This document shows, one piece after another, positions 11,274-21,289 of a stretch of 27,735 bases of DNA. Position 1 is the first letter of the stretch, and each line of letters begins with the position of its first letter. Source of the stretch: Conidiobolus incongruus B7586. Its lineage: Eukaryota > Entomophthoromycota > Entomophthoromycetes > Entomophthorales > Conidiobolaceae. Under the pieces are notes generated by a model that saw nothing but the letters and a program-made list of their open reading frames with translations, was not told where the DNA came from and ran no database searches. Where the stretch lies: assembly GCA_000697335.1 (NCBI GenBank), contig JNEM01009066.1, positions 1 to 27,735 of the forward strand. Direction: 5' to 3'. A program made the position numbers and the translations under genes.

Positions 11274-12439
11274 TCTAAAATTAAATATTTAATAATTTAA
11301 CTTTATATTAGCCATTAAATATTCAAAGTATCAACAAAGATTAGTATCAAATCCCCTTGATTTAAATATAAATAATTGCATTAACAATAAGTTTAAGTAC
11401 ACAAAATTAAATTTCATCAATTTCAAAAGGGTAACTTGTGGTAGAGTTAAAATGTTATATAAAAACATTTTTAAAATATCAAATAATTAGACTGATTTTA
11501 ATTTAAATTGATGTTTTCTTAAAGAATTTATGGTATGTAGGAATATTTAAACATTATATTAATGTTTGTTTATAAGTACAAAACAGATATAAAATATTAT
11601 ATTTTAAGTTAATATTAAATAATGAAATATAAATTGTGATATCTTAAACCTAGTAAAAATTATTTTTCAGTATATTTTGTTGATTTATTTTAACAATTTT
11701 GACATAGAAACCAGATAAAATATAAATCAAAGTTATATGAAATCATTGATAAATTATATAATTTCTAATATTTAATTTCGTATTTGATTTTAATATGCAT
11801 TCCATCAAGTATATTTAATATTAATTATATAATTTGAATATTTGAATATGATTTGAAAGTTTAACAAATTCACAATTTTGATAAAAATATGTTGAATTTT
11901 ACTTTGATATTAAATATGAATTCATTGTAATATTAATAAAATTAGATTATTTTTGACTGATTGATTGAAAATATTTGAATATTTAACCAAAACTTGTAAT
12001 AGATTTATGGTGTGAAAATAACTTTATTATACAATCATTAACTAAAGTAAATCCTTTATATTCCTGTTTCTATGATAATAAAAATATAAATTTTTATCAC
12101 ATGTTCAAAATATGTTTTAAACAAAAATTAATTGATTGTTTCATTTAATCATTGTAATGCTAATATTTCTTATTATAATATACGTTTGTAATGTTTCATT
12201 TTCATTCAATTTAAATATTCGAATAATTAAATACACAATAAATTTGTGATATTATTATTATAAACAATTTAATTTTAACTTTAATTTATATTAATTTACT
12301 ACATGTAAAGAATAGAATTGAAAATTTTAAGTATAAAATATTTAATAAAAGAATAACAATGGTTTTAAAACATATTCTATGTAGCGCTTTCAAAATTAAA
12401 GACGATGATTCAGATGCTATGCTATGCTAAATAAATAGT

Positions 12440-12445
12440 TTTATT
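12440..12445 (-). terminator. Possible poly(A) signal of first AA11 gene
   Basis: AATAAA on the minus strand about 42 bp after the stop. Weak evidence given the base composition. Confidence 0.3.
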
Positions 12446-12486
12446 GATTATGATTTGAATTCAATGATTATTAATTTTATATAAAA

Positions 12487-13446
12487 TTAAAGACAGAGAA
12501 CGTTGAAGGAACTAATTTGTTTGCATTTGGTATTGTTTGGACATTCTCCCTTTTCCCATACACCCCAAATACATACTTGGTAGCCATCACCTTTGCATTC
12601 CCACATACCATGTTGACACTTGCTGTTACCAGGTTCATTGGTAGGTTGAGGTTTTTTGGATTGAGTGGGTTCAGCAGTATGAATGGGCTTGGTGACAGGG
12701 GGTTTGGTAGTTGGAGGCTTAGTGACTGAAGGCTTAGTAACTGGGGGCTTAACAGTAGTAGGCTCAGGGTTGGAAGGCTCGGTAGTACTTGGAGGATTAA
12801 TGGGTCCAATGACACCCTTTCCGGTCACAGACACGTTTGGGCGGTTTTGGTAGAATTTAACACCCGTGTTGACACTAGTGAATTCAGGAATAGTAGGTTT
12901 TCCGGGCATATTGACTTCTACAATCTTAGGTCCAGTGAGTACACCGTTGGGATTACCTTCAATGACAACGTCAGCACAGTTCATGTAGTATTCACGGTTT
13001 CCTTCCCAGTTAACCCAGGTCCAAGCGAAAGTGGCAGGACCTGAAGGAGCATTGGGAGGGATGGTAACTTGGTAGTCACGGACTCCATTCTTCATACAAG
13101 TACCGAGGATAGTTTGAATTGAAACAAAGGTTTTACCGTCGTAACTTAATGAAATTTCGCAATGTCCGCCATTATGATCAGTATCACCGCCCAATTTCCA
13201 GTTGACAGTTTGACCAGCCTTGAAAGTTGCAGAAGCTGGACCCTTAGGACGGCCACATGGGAAGGGAAGTCTCATTTCAAATTCACCGCCTAAAGGCGCG
13301 TTCAAGTCATAGTCAATCTTACCAGTTTTGGCGTAATCAGGGTTAAATTCAGCATACCTAGGGGCAGGAGATCTCAAATACATATGACTGGCCACTGGCA
13401 CAGCCATGAGCATAGCAGATAGAGTTTGGATCATAGTCATAGACAT
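12487..13446 (-). CDS. AA11-type chitin-active lytic polysaccharide monooxygenase with C-terminal Cys-rich module (319 aa)
   Basis: Secreted copper enzyme expected to cut chitin oxidatively. The signal peptide ends VPVAS, so the mature protein begins at His21, the first ligand of the histidine brace. The second brace ligand is probably His91 in DHNGGHCEISLSYD, and the axial tyrosine is Tyr154 in NREYYMNCAD. AFAWTWVN-like and PSGPATF motifs are typical of AA11. Likely disulphide cysteines are 64, 96, 117 and 157. A Pro/Thr/Lys linker (about 215-272) of repeated KPPVT-like units leads to a six-cysteine module (277-318), similar in spacing to CBM19 or the X278 module seen on other AA11 proteins and probably chitin-binding. 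The start is fixed by the signal peptide; a second Met at residue 3 is possible. The gene shares an upstream module with its paralogs (13603-13720). The AA11 assignment comes from motifs, not a search. Confidence 0.9.
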   Translation of the reverse strand: MSMTMIQTLSAMLMAVPVASHMYLRSPAPRYAEFNPDYAKTGKIDYDLNAPLGGEFEMRLPFPCGRPKGPASATFKAGQTVNWKLGGDTDHNGGHCEISLSYDGKTFVSIQTILGTCMKNGVRDYQVTIPPNAPSGPATFAWTWVNWEGNREYYMNCADVVIEGNPNGVLTGPKIVEVNMPGKPTIPEFTSVNTGVKFYQNRPNVSVTGKGVIGPINPPSTTEPSNPEPTTVKPPVTKPSVTKPPTTKPPVTKPIHTAEPTQSKKPQPTNEPGNSKCQHGMWECKGDGYQVCIWGVWEKGECPNNTKCKQISSFNVLCL

Positions 13447-13489
13447 ATTTCAAATAAGTACTTTGATAAACCTTTGATGCTATCAATAC

Positions 13490-13502
13490 AACTCACAGAG
13501 TT
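13490..13502. promoter_or_regulatory. Palindrome AACTC-ACA-GAGTT, first AA11 gene
   Basis: A 5-bp inverted repeat around ACA, starting 44 bp before the start codon. The same 13-mer lies 46 bp before the other intact AA11 start, although the sequence around it has diverged. It could be a dimeric regulator site or, if transcribed, a small 5'-leader hairpin. Confidence 0.5.
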
Positions 13503-13534
13503 TGTAAATAATGATTAGCTCTAGATTCTTGTAT

Positions 13535-13541
13535 CTTTATA
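13535..13541 (-). promoter_or_regulatory. TATA-like box, first AA11 gene
   Basis: TATAAAG on the minus strand about 90 bp before the start codon, outside the palindrome and inside the distal module. Weak by itself in AT-rich DNA. Confidence 0.35.
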
Positions 13542-13602
13542 TTAATTTTAATTTTTTAATACTATCCCTTTTGTTATTTAGTGGATTTTAAGGTGAGAGA
13601 GA

Positions 13603-13720
13603 ATTGCAAGTTAGGCGTAAGTTTAAAAGAAAATAACGTAGTAAATGGATTGGTTAATAGAGAAAATTTTACCCAAAAAATATTTACCCTGACATTATTT
13701 GTACTTGTCAGAATTGTGTT
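13603..13720 (-). promoter_or_regulatory. Conserved upstream module, AA11 copy 1
   Basis: It begins with ATTGCAAGTTAGGCGTAA. After exactly 17 variable bases comes GTAGTAAATGG, then a TTAATAGAGAAAATTTTACC block. The same parts with the same spacing lie upstream of the other two AA11 copies (22475-22590 and about 17994-18115). It includes an inverted repeat CTGACA...TGTCAG at 13689-13711. Its start lies 157 bp before the ATG. It is either a shared control region or a conserved remnant of the original duplication. Confidence 0.5.
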
Positions 13721-14439
13721 ACGTTTGCGAAGTAACATCAATCCAATTCTTACACATCTATCTGGAGTTTTTTATAATTTAATACAATAGTCGAATTGGA
13801 AAATATAGAGCAATTTTTGCTTATTTAATACAATATGAGGTATGATGGGGCATGTATATTGAAACTGATCATTAATGAGAATTCTGGACCATTATTAAAT
13901 TAAGATTTAATCCCTATCTACCATTCATATATTATTTGGCGTAATCAACTTCCACGATTGGTAACTAAAGATTGACATTATATCTAAATAGTATGATAAA
14001 AATGTTAATTATATTTTTAGATAATGGTTATAGAAACTGAATTATATATTAAAATGTATCAAAAATTTTCAAGGAAATTAGAAATTTTTAATAATAATTA
14101 AATTTGAATATAAAATGATATTATTTAAATTTTTATTATAATATTTAATTTTTTAATTTTCCTTTAAAAATTAATAATAAACAAAATTATTTTATTTATA
14201 TTCCTATTATATTTATATAATTAATATATAATTATTAGAGTTTTAATTAATTGAAATTATTATCAACTTATTTTGTATTATTGGGTTAAGTATTAAAGTT
14301 TTTAATAGGGAAATACTTGGCTCGTTATTAAAGATATTATAAATTATGATCACAAATCACTACGAATTGACACATTATTAGATTAAATTTTCAATCAACA
14401 AATGTAATCGTGATACCATTGAAACTGGCTGGAAAGTTA
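13721..14439. other. AT-rich spacer
   Basis: Nothing recognisable beyond scattered short frames. The plus-strand frame at 13581-13790 overlaps the conserved AA11 module and is not supported as a gene. Confidence 0.5.
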
Positions 14440-14760
14440 GGTGTGAAATAAACTTAGGTAAAATAGTCGTTTTCTGTGACAGCACTTGTTAGATGATATA
14501 GAGAGGTTAGTTTATTGTTTAATCTAGATTGTTAGGCAGTACCCTAGGAAGAGGACCGATATGACAACTTGGTTGTAGTCGGTATAATTATGATTGTGTT
14601 GACGTGACTTCCTGGCCCTCAGGTATCACTTCGGATGGAATGATTGATTCCGAAGGTAGGATTTATAAGTTGATCACGTTGGAGGTGGATCTGTGTCGGA
14701 GACAATCCATGATTCGAATTCTGAGGATCGAGCGGATCTATCTAGAAGTGACACAATATA
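14440..14760. other. GC-richer island, possible mobile-element remnant
   Basis: GC content rises sharply against the spacer. A hairpin CTTCGGA...TCCGAAG lies at about 14628-14655. The part from TGTGACAGC (14475) to GTGACACA (14755), 281 bp, has TG/CA ends and a loose inverted match at its ends, like an LTR. The flanking bases (TTTTC and ATATA) give no target duplication, and no second copy is present here. A 62-codon plus-strand frame (14604-14792) is too short and motif-free to call. Confidence 0.3.
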
Positions 14761-15085
14761 AATTACAAAATTCATTAATAAGATTTGTGTAAATACTGTT
14801 GTAAATATCCTATATGAATATTTCAAATGTATATTCAACAATGAATTTGATAAATATCATATTTCATGTAATAGATAAAAATATTTTCCTTAATCAATTT
14901 TGTAAGGTTAAAACATTAACATATTATATCTATTGCTAAATAAGTAATAATTTGATTATTTAAAATTACACTTGTCTAAAAGTTTGATTTGTTTTGATAA
15001 TCAACATATAAAATTATTGAATAATGAATAACTTATTCTGGTTGTTAGATTATTTCAAATTTTACACAATATGCTTAAACAATTT

Positions 15086-15445
15086 TGCTGTATTTCAAAA
15101 TTAATCATCCATTCTAGTTTGATAGCTAAACCAATATTAATTCTATTTTAAGCTGGCTTTGTCAGTCTATAATTGAAGGATACTCTTTGTTCCCTTTATT
15201 TTCTTTATTAGATTATATCCAAATCCCATATCATTCATTTAAGCAACTATTTAAACCCAAAAATGATATAGATAAAGAGAAGTTTTTTCTTTTGGATATT
15301 CTGCTACAATGCTTCAACAATAAGTTTTAAGACCTATAATCCCAATATATTAAAGAACAGGATTAATAAATAATTTACTAAATCATATTTTGAGTACTTT
15401 TCTAATAACAATCTTTATTTACCAAACTTATTATAAAACATAACA
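15086..15445. mobile_element. LTR-like element fossil, copy a (probable solo LTR)
   Basis: A 360-bp repeat with a same-orientation partner at 27100-27464, roughly 85-90% alike by eye. It starts TGCTGT and ends ATAACA, and is flanked on both sides by ATTT, a 4-bp target duplication. TG/CA ends, short inverted tips, short target duplication and no coding frame fit a solo LTR; a small non-autonomous DNA transposon is the alternative. Differences from its partner run mostly from G/C to A/T, and this copy is the more AT-worn, hence probably the older or more heavily altered one. Confidence 0.55.
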
Positions 15446-16023
15446 ATTTTAAATATCAATATAGAATAAATTTCACATAATGAATATAATTATTCAATAT
15501 CAAAATTTACCACATGCAAAATATATTTTGATATTCAACCAATTATTTTAAACATTCATTAATCTTGACAATTAAAATGACATTATTAGTATACTTCATA
15601 GGTTACTTTAAAATTCAAACAAATTAACTAATTATTGATAATTTATTATATACACTTTGATACTTTATTTACAAGAAAAAGAAATATAAGAATATAACTT
15701 GTTATAATGCTATTAATTAAAATAAAATAAAATATTCAATTAAACAATCTTAAAATAATATTAATTTACTTTTAATCTGATGAAGAGAATGAAAGTATAA
15801 TCTATTATATATTTATTAATCAATGTTTTATGGTTAAATCTATTTATATTATTAATGTATTTTTAAGTTTATAAATATATAGGATTTTAATTAAAAATTA
15901 AGTATTATATAATATAATATTTGAATGATAATAATTTAAAATTCTTAAATGAGCTATATTTATGAATTCGAATATAAATTAATTAATTGTTGTATTCATT
16001 CAATTTAGAAGAATCAAAGGATA

Positions 16024-17200
16024 TTAAATGAGTGACTTGATAATAATTAATGGAGCCTCAACACTCTCTATTATCCCAGAATCCTCAAACAAATATACGG
16101 TATTTTTAGTTAACAAGCTCCCATTTATCGTGTTCTCAGTTACTGTTGTCAGATCCACCACTGTATTGAGGTTGGTTGGATTTGGTGATTGTTCAATTTG
16201 GTTTTGGTTCGATATCGTTTTTTTAATTGTAGGATCAGAGTTTAGTTTTTAATAGTAACTATTATTAATTTGTTTGGTAATTGAGAAATGATTGGAACAG
16301 CGATCCAAGTACCAGCAACAGGAAGATGAGAAATGGTAGGGGCCTTAAAGTAGTAGGAATAGGGTTGTGTTATCTAGAAGTTGTAAGAAGAGGAAAGTTA
16401 GATAATTGAGGAATAGTAGGAAGTGGATTGAATTTGATAGTAATAGAGTGGAGTTATAGGAGGTATTGAAGTAAGGGATTGATCCTTGTTGAATAGAAGT
16501 CGGTAGGAAGAGGTAAAACGGGAGTTGCAATACGAGGCTGAAGATGAATAGGTTAGATTTTATTCATAGATGGAAAACCATGCCTAGTTTGACCTTTTCC
16601 AATCACAGATACTAGATTGCAATTTTCATAGTTTTAAGCATCTTTTTTTGGATTGAGAAATTTCAGAATGATTGGATTTTCAGGTATATTGATCTCAACA
16701 ATTTTGGGGCCGGTAAGAACATCGTTGGGATTCCCTTCTATCACAATATCAACTCAGTTCATGTAGTATTCATATGTCACTTATCTAATTAACCCAAGTC
16801 CAAGAAAAGATAGCTGGATCAGAAAGAGTATTGACAGGAATAGTTACTTGATTGTCACAAGCACCATTCATTATACAGTTACCAAAAAAGTTTGAATAAG
16901 AACAACGGGATCTCCATAATAGCTTAAAGAGATTTCACAATGACCACCATTGTCAGGAGTACCACTATCTAAAGTTAAGTTCACAGTTTCACTAGCTTTC
17001 ATAGTTTGAGTTGCAGGAACTTTATGATATCCACAAAATAGTAGTAATCTCAAAACATCATTTTTACTCTGAAGACCACTCAATCTGGAATAATCGTTCC
17101 AATCTTGGAATGTCCATGATTGAAACTAGCAAAACTAAGTGCCGGAGTTCTTCATAAATATCCAATAATTACAGGAATTGAACTAATATTTCTCCAATAT
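16024..17200 (-). pseudogene. Dead AA11 monooxygenase copy
   Basis: A decayed paralog lies between the two intact AA11 genes, same strand. Recognisable in order on the minus strand are: a signal-peptide end and mature start like IPV...RTPA (about 17110-17180), where the first brace His is lost; QTMKASETV and NGGHCEISLSY (about 16930-17020), where the HNGG histidine has become Asp; the frame-disrupted TWVN and YYMNC region (about 16750-16800); GNPN and GPKIVEVN-like parts (about 16680-16740); a worn Pro/Thr linker; and the remains of the Cys-rich tail down to a TAA at 16024. Breaks include a single-base loss near 16890 followed at once by a stop, a Trp codon turned to TAG in VNW, and stops in the YYMNC region. 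Most changes run G/C to A/T. Its linker region is longer than in the live copies, perhaps from small insertions. Confidence 0.85.
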
Positions 17201-17993
17201 TTATTCATTCAGGTTCAAAATGGTTAATTTTGTTTAAAACAAACTAATATTTTAAATATTTACTAAATACAATTAAAATTAATTATTTTAATTGACTTAC
17301 ATAATGAAATTATTTGATAAATTATTCCAATTTAATCATTTTCATTGCATACATTTTTGAAAAATTAAAAATTATTACATATTAATTTAAAAGATATTTA
17401 AGAGCAATTATTACATTAATATAAATCATGTTTTTTAGGTTTAAAAAAATATATAATAGCTATCACGAATTATTTTACAAAGTCCAACAATAAATTGTAT
17501 ACAAATTGATATGGTTCTTAACATCTTTTTAAAAAAAATAATACTTAAAAATATATATAAAATTAAAATACCAATTCCATTAATTCCAATTATGTCCTTA
17601 CTAATATCTGAATTATTATATAATCTTATTATTTATATTCAAAAATAAAAAAATTATTTTTTTATTAATATATAATAACTCTATATTTGTTGTGATGAAA
17701 TATTAAATTAAATTATTCAAACAAATTGTAATAATAATTATATATACTCATTTAGGAAATGATTTAAATTAATAAATATTAATGTATTAATATACACTTG
17801 TTGATTGTTTTATTCCCTTAATTTATTGCTTCGTTATTTTCCTAGAATGAATTATTCTAATATTATAAATATTGCGCTTCCTCTCTTAGAAGCTATCTGT
17901 TAGCTTTATTAGCATATCCAAATTATTTTAAAATATAATAGAATATATAATATATTAGAACATTATTTGAATTTTTAAACTGAATATGACATC
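17201..17993. other. Extra AT-rich DNA between dead AA11 copy and its upstream module
   Basis: In the two live genes the module begins 157-169 bp before the ATG; here the gap is about 790 bp. Some 600 bp of very AT-rich DNA therefore seems to have been added or expanded. I see no terminal repeats or frame that would identify an insert. Confidence 0.4.
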
Positions 17994-18115
17994 ATTTCAA
18001 ATTTGGTATAAATTCAGCTGATAATAGAATATTAAATGGATAGATTATTGAGGAAATTTTTTACCGAATTCTAAATTTGATTATTCTACTCTGAAAATTT
18101 AGATCGTTATCTTAT
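17994..18115 (-). promoter_or_regulatory. Conserved upstream module, dead AA11 copy (worn)
   Basis: ATTTCAAATTTGGTATAA aligns base-for-base with ATTGCAAGTTGGGCGTAA of the live copies, mostly with G or C replaced by A or T. The same 17-base gap and an ATTAAATGGATAGATTATTG block then follow, and weaker similarity continues to about 18115. It shows that the whole unit, promoter plus gene, was duplicated. Confidence 0.5.
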
Positions 18116-19076
18116 AATCGTTTTATAATTAAGTGTTAAATTCACATATTAATTTAAATCAATTTTGGATAATTACTGATTTTAGGCATTCTGAATATAG
18201 CATAATATGAATAGTTTATTTTGAAAAAGATATCAAATTATTTGAAAAAAAAATAAATTAATTAATAATAGTTATTTTAATAATTCCTAAATTGAAACAA
18301 GTAATTTCCAAAGTTAGTAATTCAGAAAATACAAATTTGGTAGATTAAAGTCTGCATCAGCACATGGGAAAAATAAATTTTGAAATTATTAAGATATTAC
18401 TGAATTATATTAAAATAATCCTAAAATGTATTGAATAGATGTTAATGCAATACACAATAAATATTTTAATTTGATTAACCATTACTAATTAAATAGTTCA
18501 GAATACAGTTATTTATATTCCTAAAGTATATTCAAAATGAACATTCTTAATGCAAAATTTTATAGCCAAAATAATCTATGTAAATCAATATTCAAATCGA
18601 TTATTATATGTGATTTTTGGATACGATAATAGTCGTCAATAATATAATATTTAAATAAATAATTATATACTTTTAGATAATGTTTAATTATTTTATATCT
18701 ATTTAATCAACGTAACGTTTATTTCAAATAAATCTGTATTGAAGCAATTTTTCAAAATAATATTATATGTTTTGAAATTTGAGCTTAATTTTAAAAAAAT
18801 TAATTTTATATTCAATATTTAATCAAAAAAATCATCATTGATAATATTAATATTTGAATGTTTAGAAATATATTACTATATAATGATACATGTACTAATC
18901 TAGTATTTATGTAATGTTTATTTTCAAAAATTTTCCACAATTATCTGAAATATGTTTTAAAACAGAAATCTAATATAATTCAAATTAAGAGATATCAAAT
19001 ATATGACCCATTTTCCATCATTTGAAAATATTTGACATATTAGATATTTTATTGGATTTATTCAAATTAGTTGGAA

Positions 19077-19108
<32 letters not shown>

Positions 19109-20640
19109 TAAATTGTGAAATTATTATATTATTCGTACAAATATTTTAATAAAATTTTACACAGAAATTGTAATTTTTAAAATAATCACCACAAACAAAT
19201 ATTTTTTTAGAAAATTATTAATATTTAAGGATTTTAGAGACTATTATACACTATTTCCATCTTATGCAGTATTTTCAAAAATCATATAATTTTGGAATTG
19301 ATAAAAGAAATTGTTTAGTAATTTAACTTTATTAGTATGTAATTATAATTACAAAAAAATCTTCCCCTTTAAATTATCCTTTCAACAAAATTGCACTTAC
19401 AGTCAAATTCGACATAAGCTACCTTTTTTAATTAAAAATTGAACTTCAATACTACTCAAAATTATATTTTTTAATAAGAATTAATCCAAACCATTTAAAG
19501 TTAAAGAGTTTTGTATTTAATAAAATATTTTGAAAATGCTATCAAATATATAAACAATTATACTGCTAGTGTGATTATCATTTAATTCTTTTATTTATAT
19601 AAGTTTATAAAACCATGATCTTATTGTTGGAGAAAGGCATCCAAATAAGAAAATAATTATTAAATATTAATGACATTTGATTTGCCAAATCTTAATCTAT
19701 TATTTTCAGTTTAGAGGGTTAAAAAATTGTCTCATTATAATAAATTTAATTATCGAATTATTTTAATTTATTGAATAAGAAAGTTAAGGGTCTCTCACTC
19801 AGTTCAACATTTTAGGCTAGTATTACTGACAATATTGAATTGAAAAAAATAGTGAAATTTCATTGATTTCAGAATATAACCATGAATAAAGTCTAATTTC
19901 ATTTTCATTTAAGATCCATGTGATGGGTAATCATTATAATCATGAAATAATTTAAAATGAGCTAATTTCAGGGGAGAATTTTACTTATAAACTTTGATCA
20001 TATATAATTTATAAATTTGAATATATTAATTATAAAATATCAATCAAATTTATTTCTGTCATAATTTAAAAATAATTGAATTTCCCAAATCTTAATGTTA
20101 TATATTAAAACAACAGATATGAAATTAATTTTATTATGAATATTTACTGAATATTATATCTATTTATAATTTGAATGAAAAGAGTAAAATTAAATAGAAA
20201 TTTATATTCATTGTTACTACTTTATCCTGATTTAAATATAATATTTATTATAAAATAATTTCCAATAATATTGATTTCATGAAATTTATAATGTTTGTTG
20301 AAATAAAAAAAATACAACCAGAGATTATTGACCTAAAAAATGAAATTTAATAAAATGAGCCAATAGGAATTGTTCAATTGCAATATAAAATATTTGTATT
20401 ACTAAAATTCTCACAACCAATCAACTATTTAGCAAATATAGTAACTAAATAATATAAAATCAATTTGTTTGCTGCTATCATATTCTCAATATAATAAACC
20501 AATTGCATTCATAAAAGGTATATATTACATAAAAATTTTTGAAATGTTTAATTAATAATTAACTTATAATCTGGACAAATCAAGGATATAGTATTAGTAT
20601 TAACCCGAGATTATGAATTTGCTATTAAGAAATAATTTTA
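18116..20640. other. Long AT-rich spacer
   Basis: No gene, RNA or dispersed repeat recognised. It contains the AT microsatellite at 19085-19109 and many A or T runs. Confidence 0.6.
19085..19109. repeat. (AT)n microsatellite
   Basis: About 25 bp of uninterrupted alternating A and T. Similar shorter tracts occur near 23183-23200 and 25914-25927. Confidence 0.9.
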
Positions 20641-20664
20641 TAATGCTATATTAACATTAATATA

Positions 20665-20737
20665 AAGGAATCGAACCTTTATGTTATAATCTTTAAACTT
20701 CAAAAGTAATTTGATTCGCTATATATTAATGGAATTT
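20665..20737 (-). other. tRNA-shaped 73-nt relic
   Basis: On the minus strand a 73-nt unit begins TTAATAT and ends ATATTAA, a perfect 7-bp acceptor-like stem. It has a perfect T arm (AAAGG-TTCGATT-CCTTT) directly before the 3' acceptor strand, and this contains the Pol III B-box consensus GGTTCGATTCC. The D arm and anticodon arm do not fold properly: a GAA triplet sits in a loop with the wrong size. It is best read as a worn nuclear or mitochondrial-derived tRNA copy, not a working tRNA. Ends are approximate to within a couple of bases. Confidence 0.35.
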
Positions 20738-21194
20738 AAAATTCTCTGATTAAAACTCTTATGTAATAAATATAATTTTGAATGTTACAATTGATAATGA
20801 ATTTATTTCCTTATCAAATGAAAATTTATTATAAATTTTATTTCTATTTGAAAAATACTAGTTTAATTTGAATAATATTAATAACATAATATATAATATT
20901 GATGTGTAATTATTTAAATTTACCAAATTAATTATGATAATTAAAATATTTAAAAATATGGATTTTTTTTAAAAAAAAACTTAATTTTCCATCATATTCA
21001 AAATTTATATTCAAATTATTTAAAAATAAATTTAAATTGTTGAAAAAAAATTTTTTTTAAAAATTAATATAAATTTTGATTTATTTAAAATATAGGTATA
21101 TATTCATTGATGGTATTATAAAATATGATAAAAATTAAAAAAAAATACTGAAGATCTAAAATTAAAAGTTAATAAAAATTCTATACAATGAAAT
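20738..21194. other. AT-rich spacer downstream of second AA11 gene
   Basis: Nothing recognisable. Long A and T runs occur near 20960-21060. Confidence 0.6.
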
Positions 21195-21220
21195 ATAATA
21201 ATAATAATAATAATAATAAT
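21195..21220. repeat. (AAT)n microsatellite
   Basis: About eight ATA/AAT trinucleotide units just downstream of the second AA11 gene, likely in or beyond its 3' untranslated region. Confidence 0.9.
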
Positions 21221-21260
21221 ACACAGATAATTAAGTTAGATAAATAAGTATATTACTTAT

Positions 21261-21266
21261 TTTATT
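21261..21266 (-). terminator. Possible poly(A) signal of second AA11 gene
   Basis: AATAAA on the minus strand about 24 bp past the stop codon. Weak evidence in this base composition. Confidence 0.3.
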
Positions 21267-21289
21267 TTTGTATCTAATAAGGTTGAAAT

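Larger units (their letters stand above)
11203..12486. other. AT-rich spacer between convergent GH3 and AA11 genes
   Basis: It holds the presumed 3' untranslated regions of both genes and otherwise featureless AT-rich DNA. Near the AA11 end is a small tandem repeat of ATGCT, three units, at 12413-12428. Confidence 0.6.

Noticed and set aside
12477-12815. 112-codon Leu/Pro-rich minus-strand frame
   Set aside because: A shifted-frame reading of the first AA11 linker and tail; low complexity and no own start context.
13581-13790. Possible divergent small gene upstream of the first AA11 gene
   Set aside because: Part of its translation resembles the equivalent frame upstream of the other AA11 copies, but both of those carry stops, and differences are not concentrated at third codon positions. 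A conserved DNA module explains it better.
14475-14755. Calling the GC-richer island a solo LTR
   Set aside because: The ends look right, but no target duplication and no second copy were found, so only an unidentified island is reported.
16028-16252. 74-codon plus-strand frame
   Set aside because: Antisense to the linker and tail remains of the dead AA11 copy; no motif or signal peptide.
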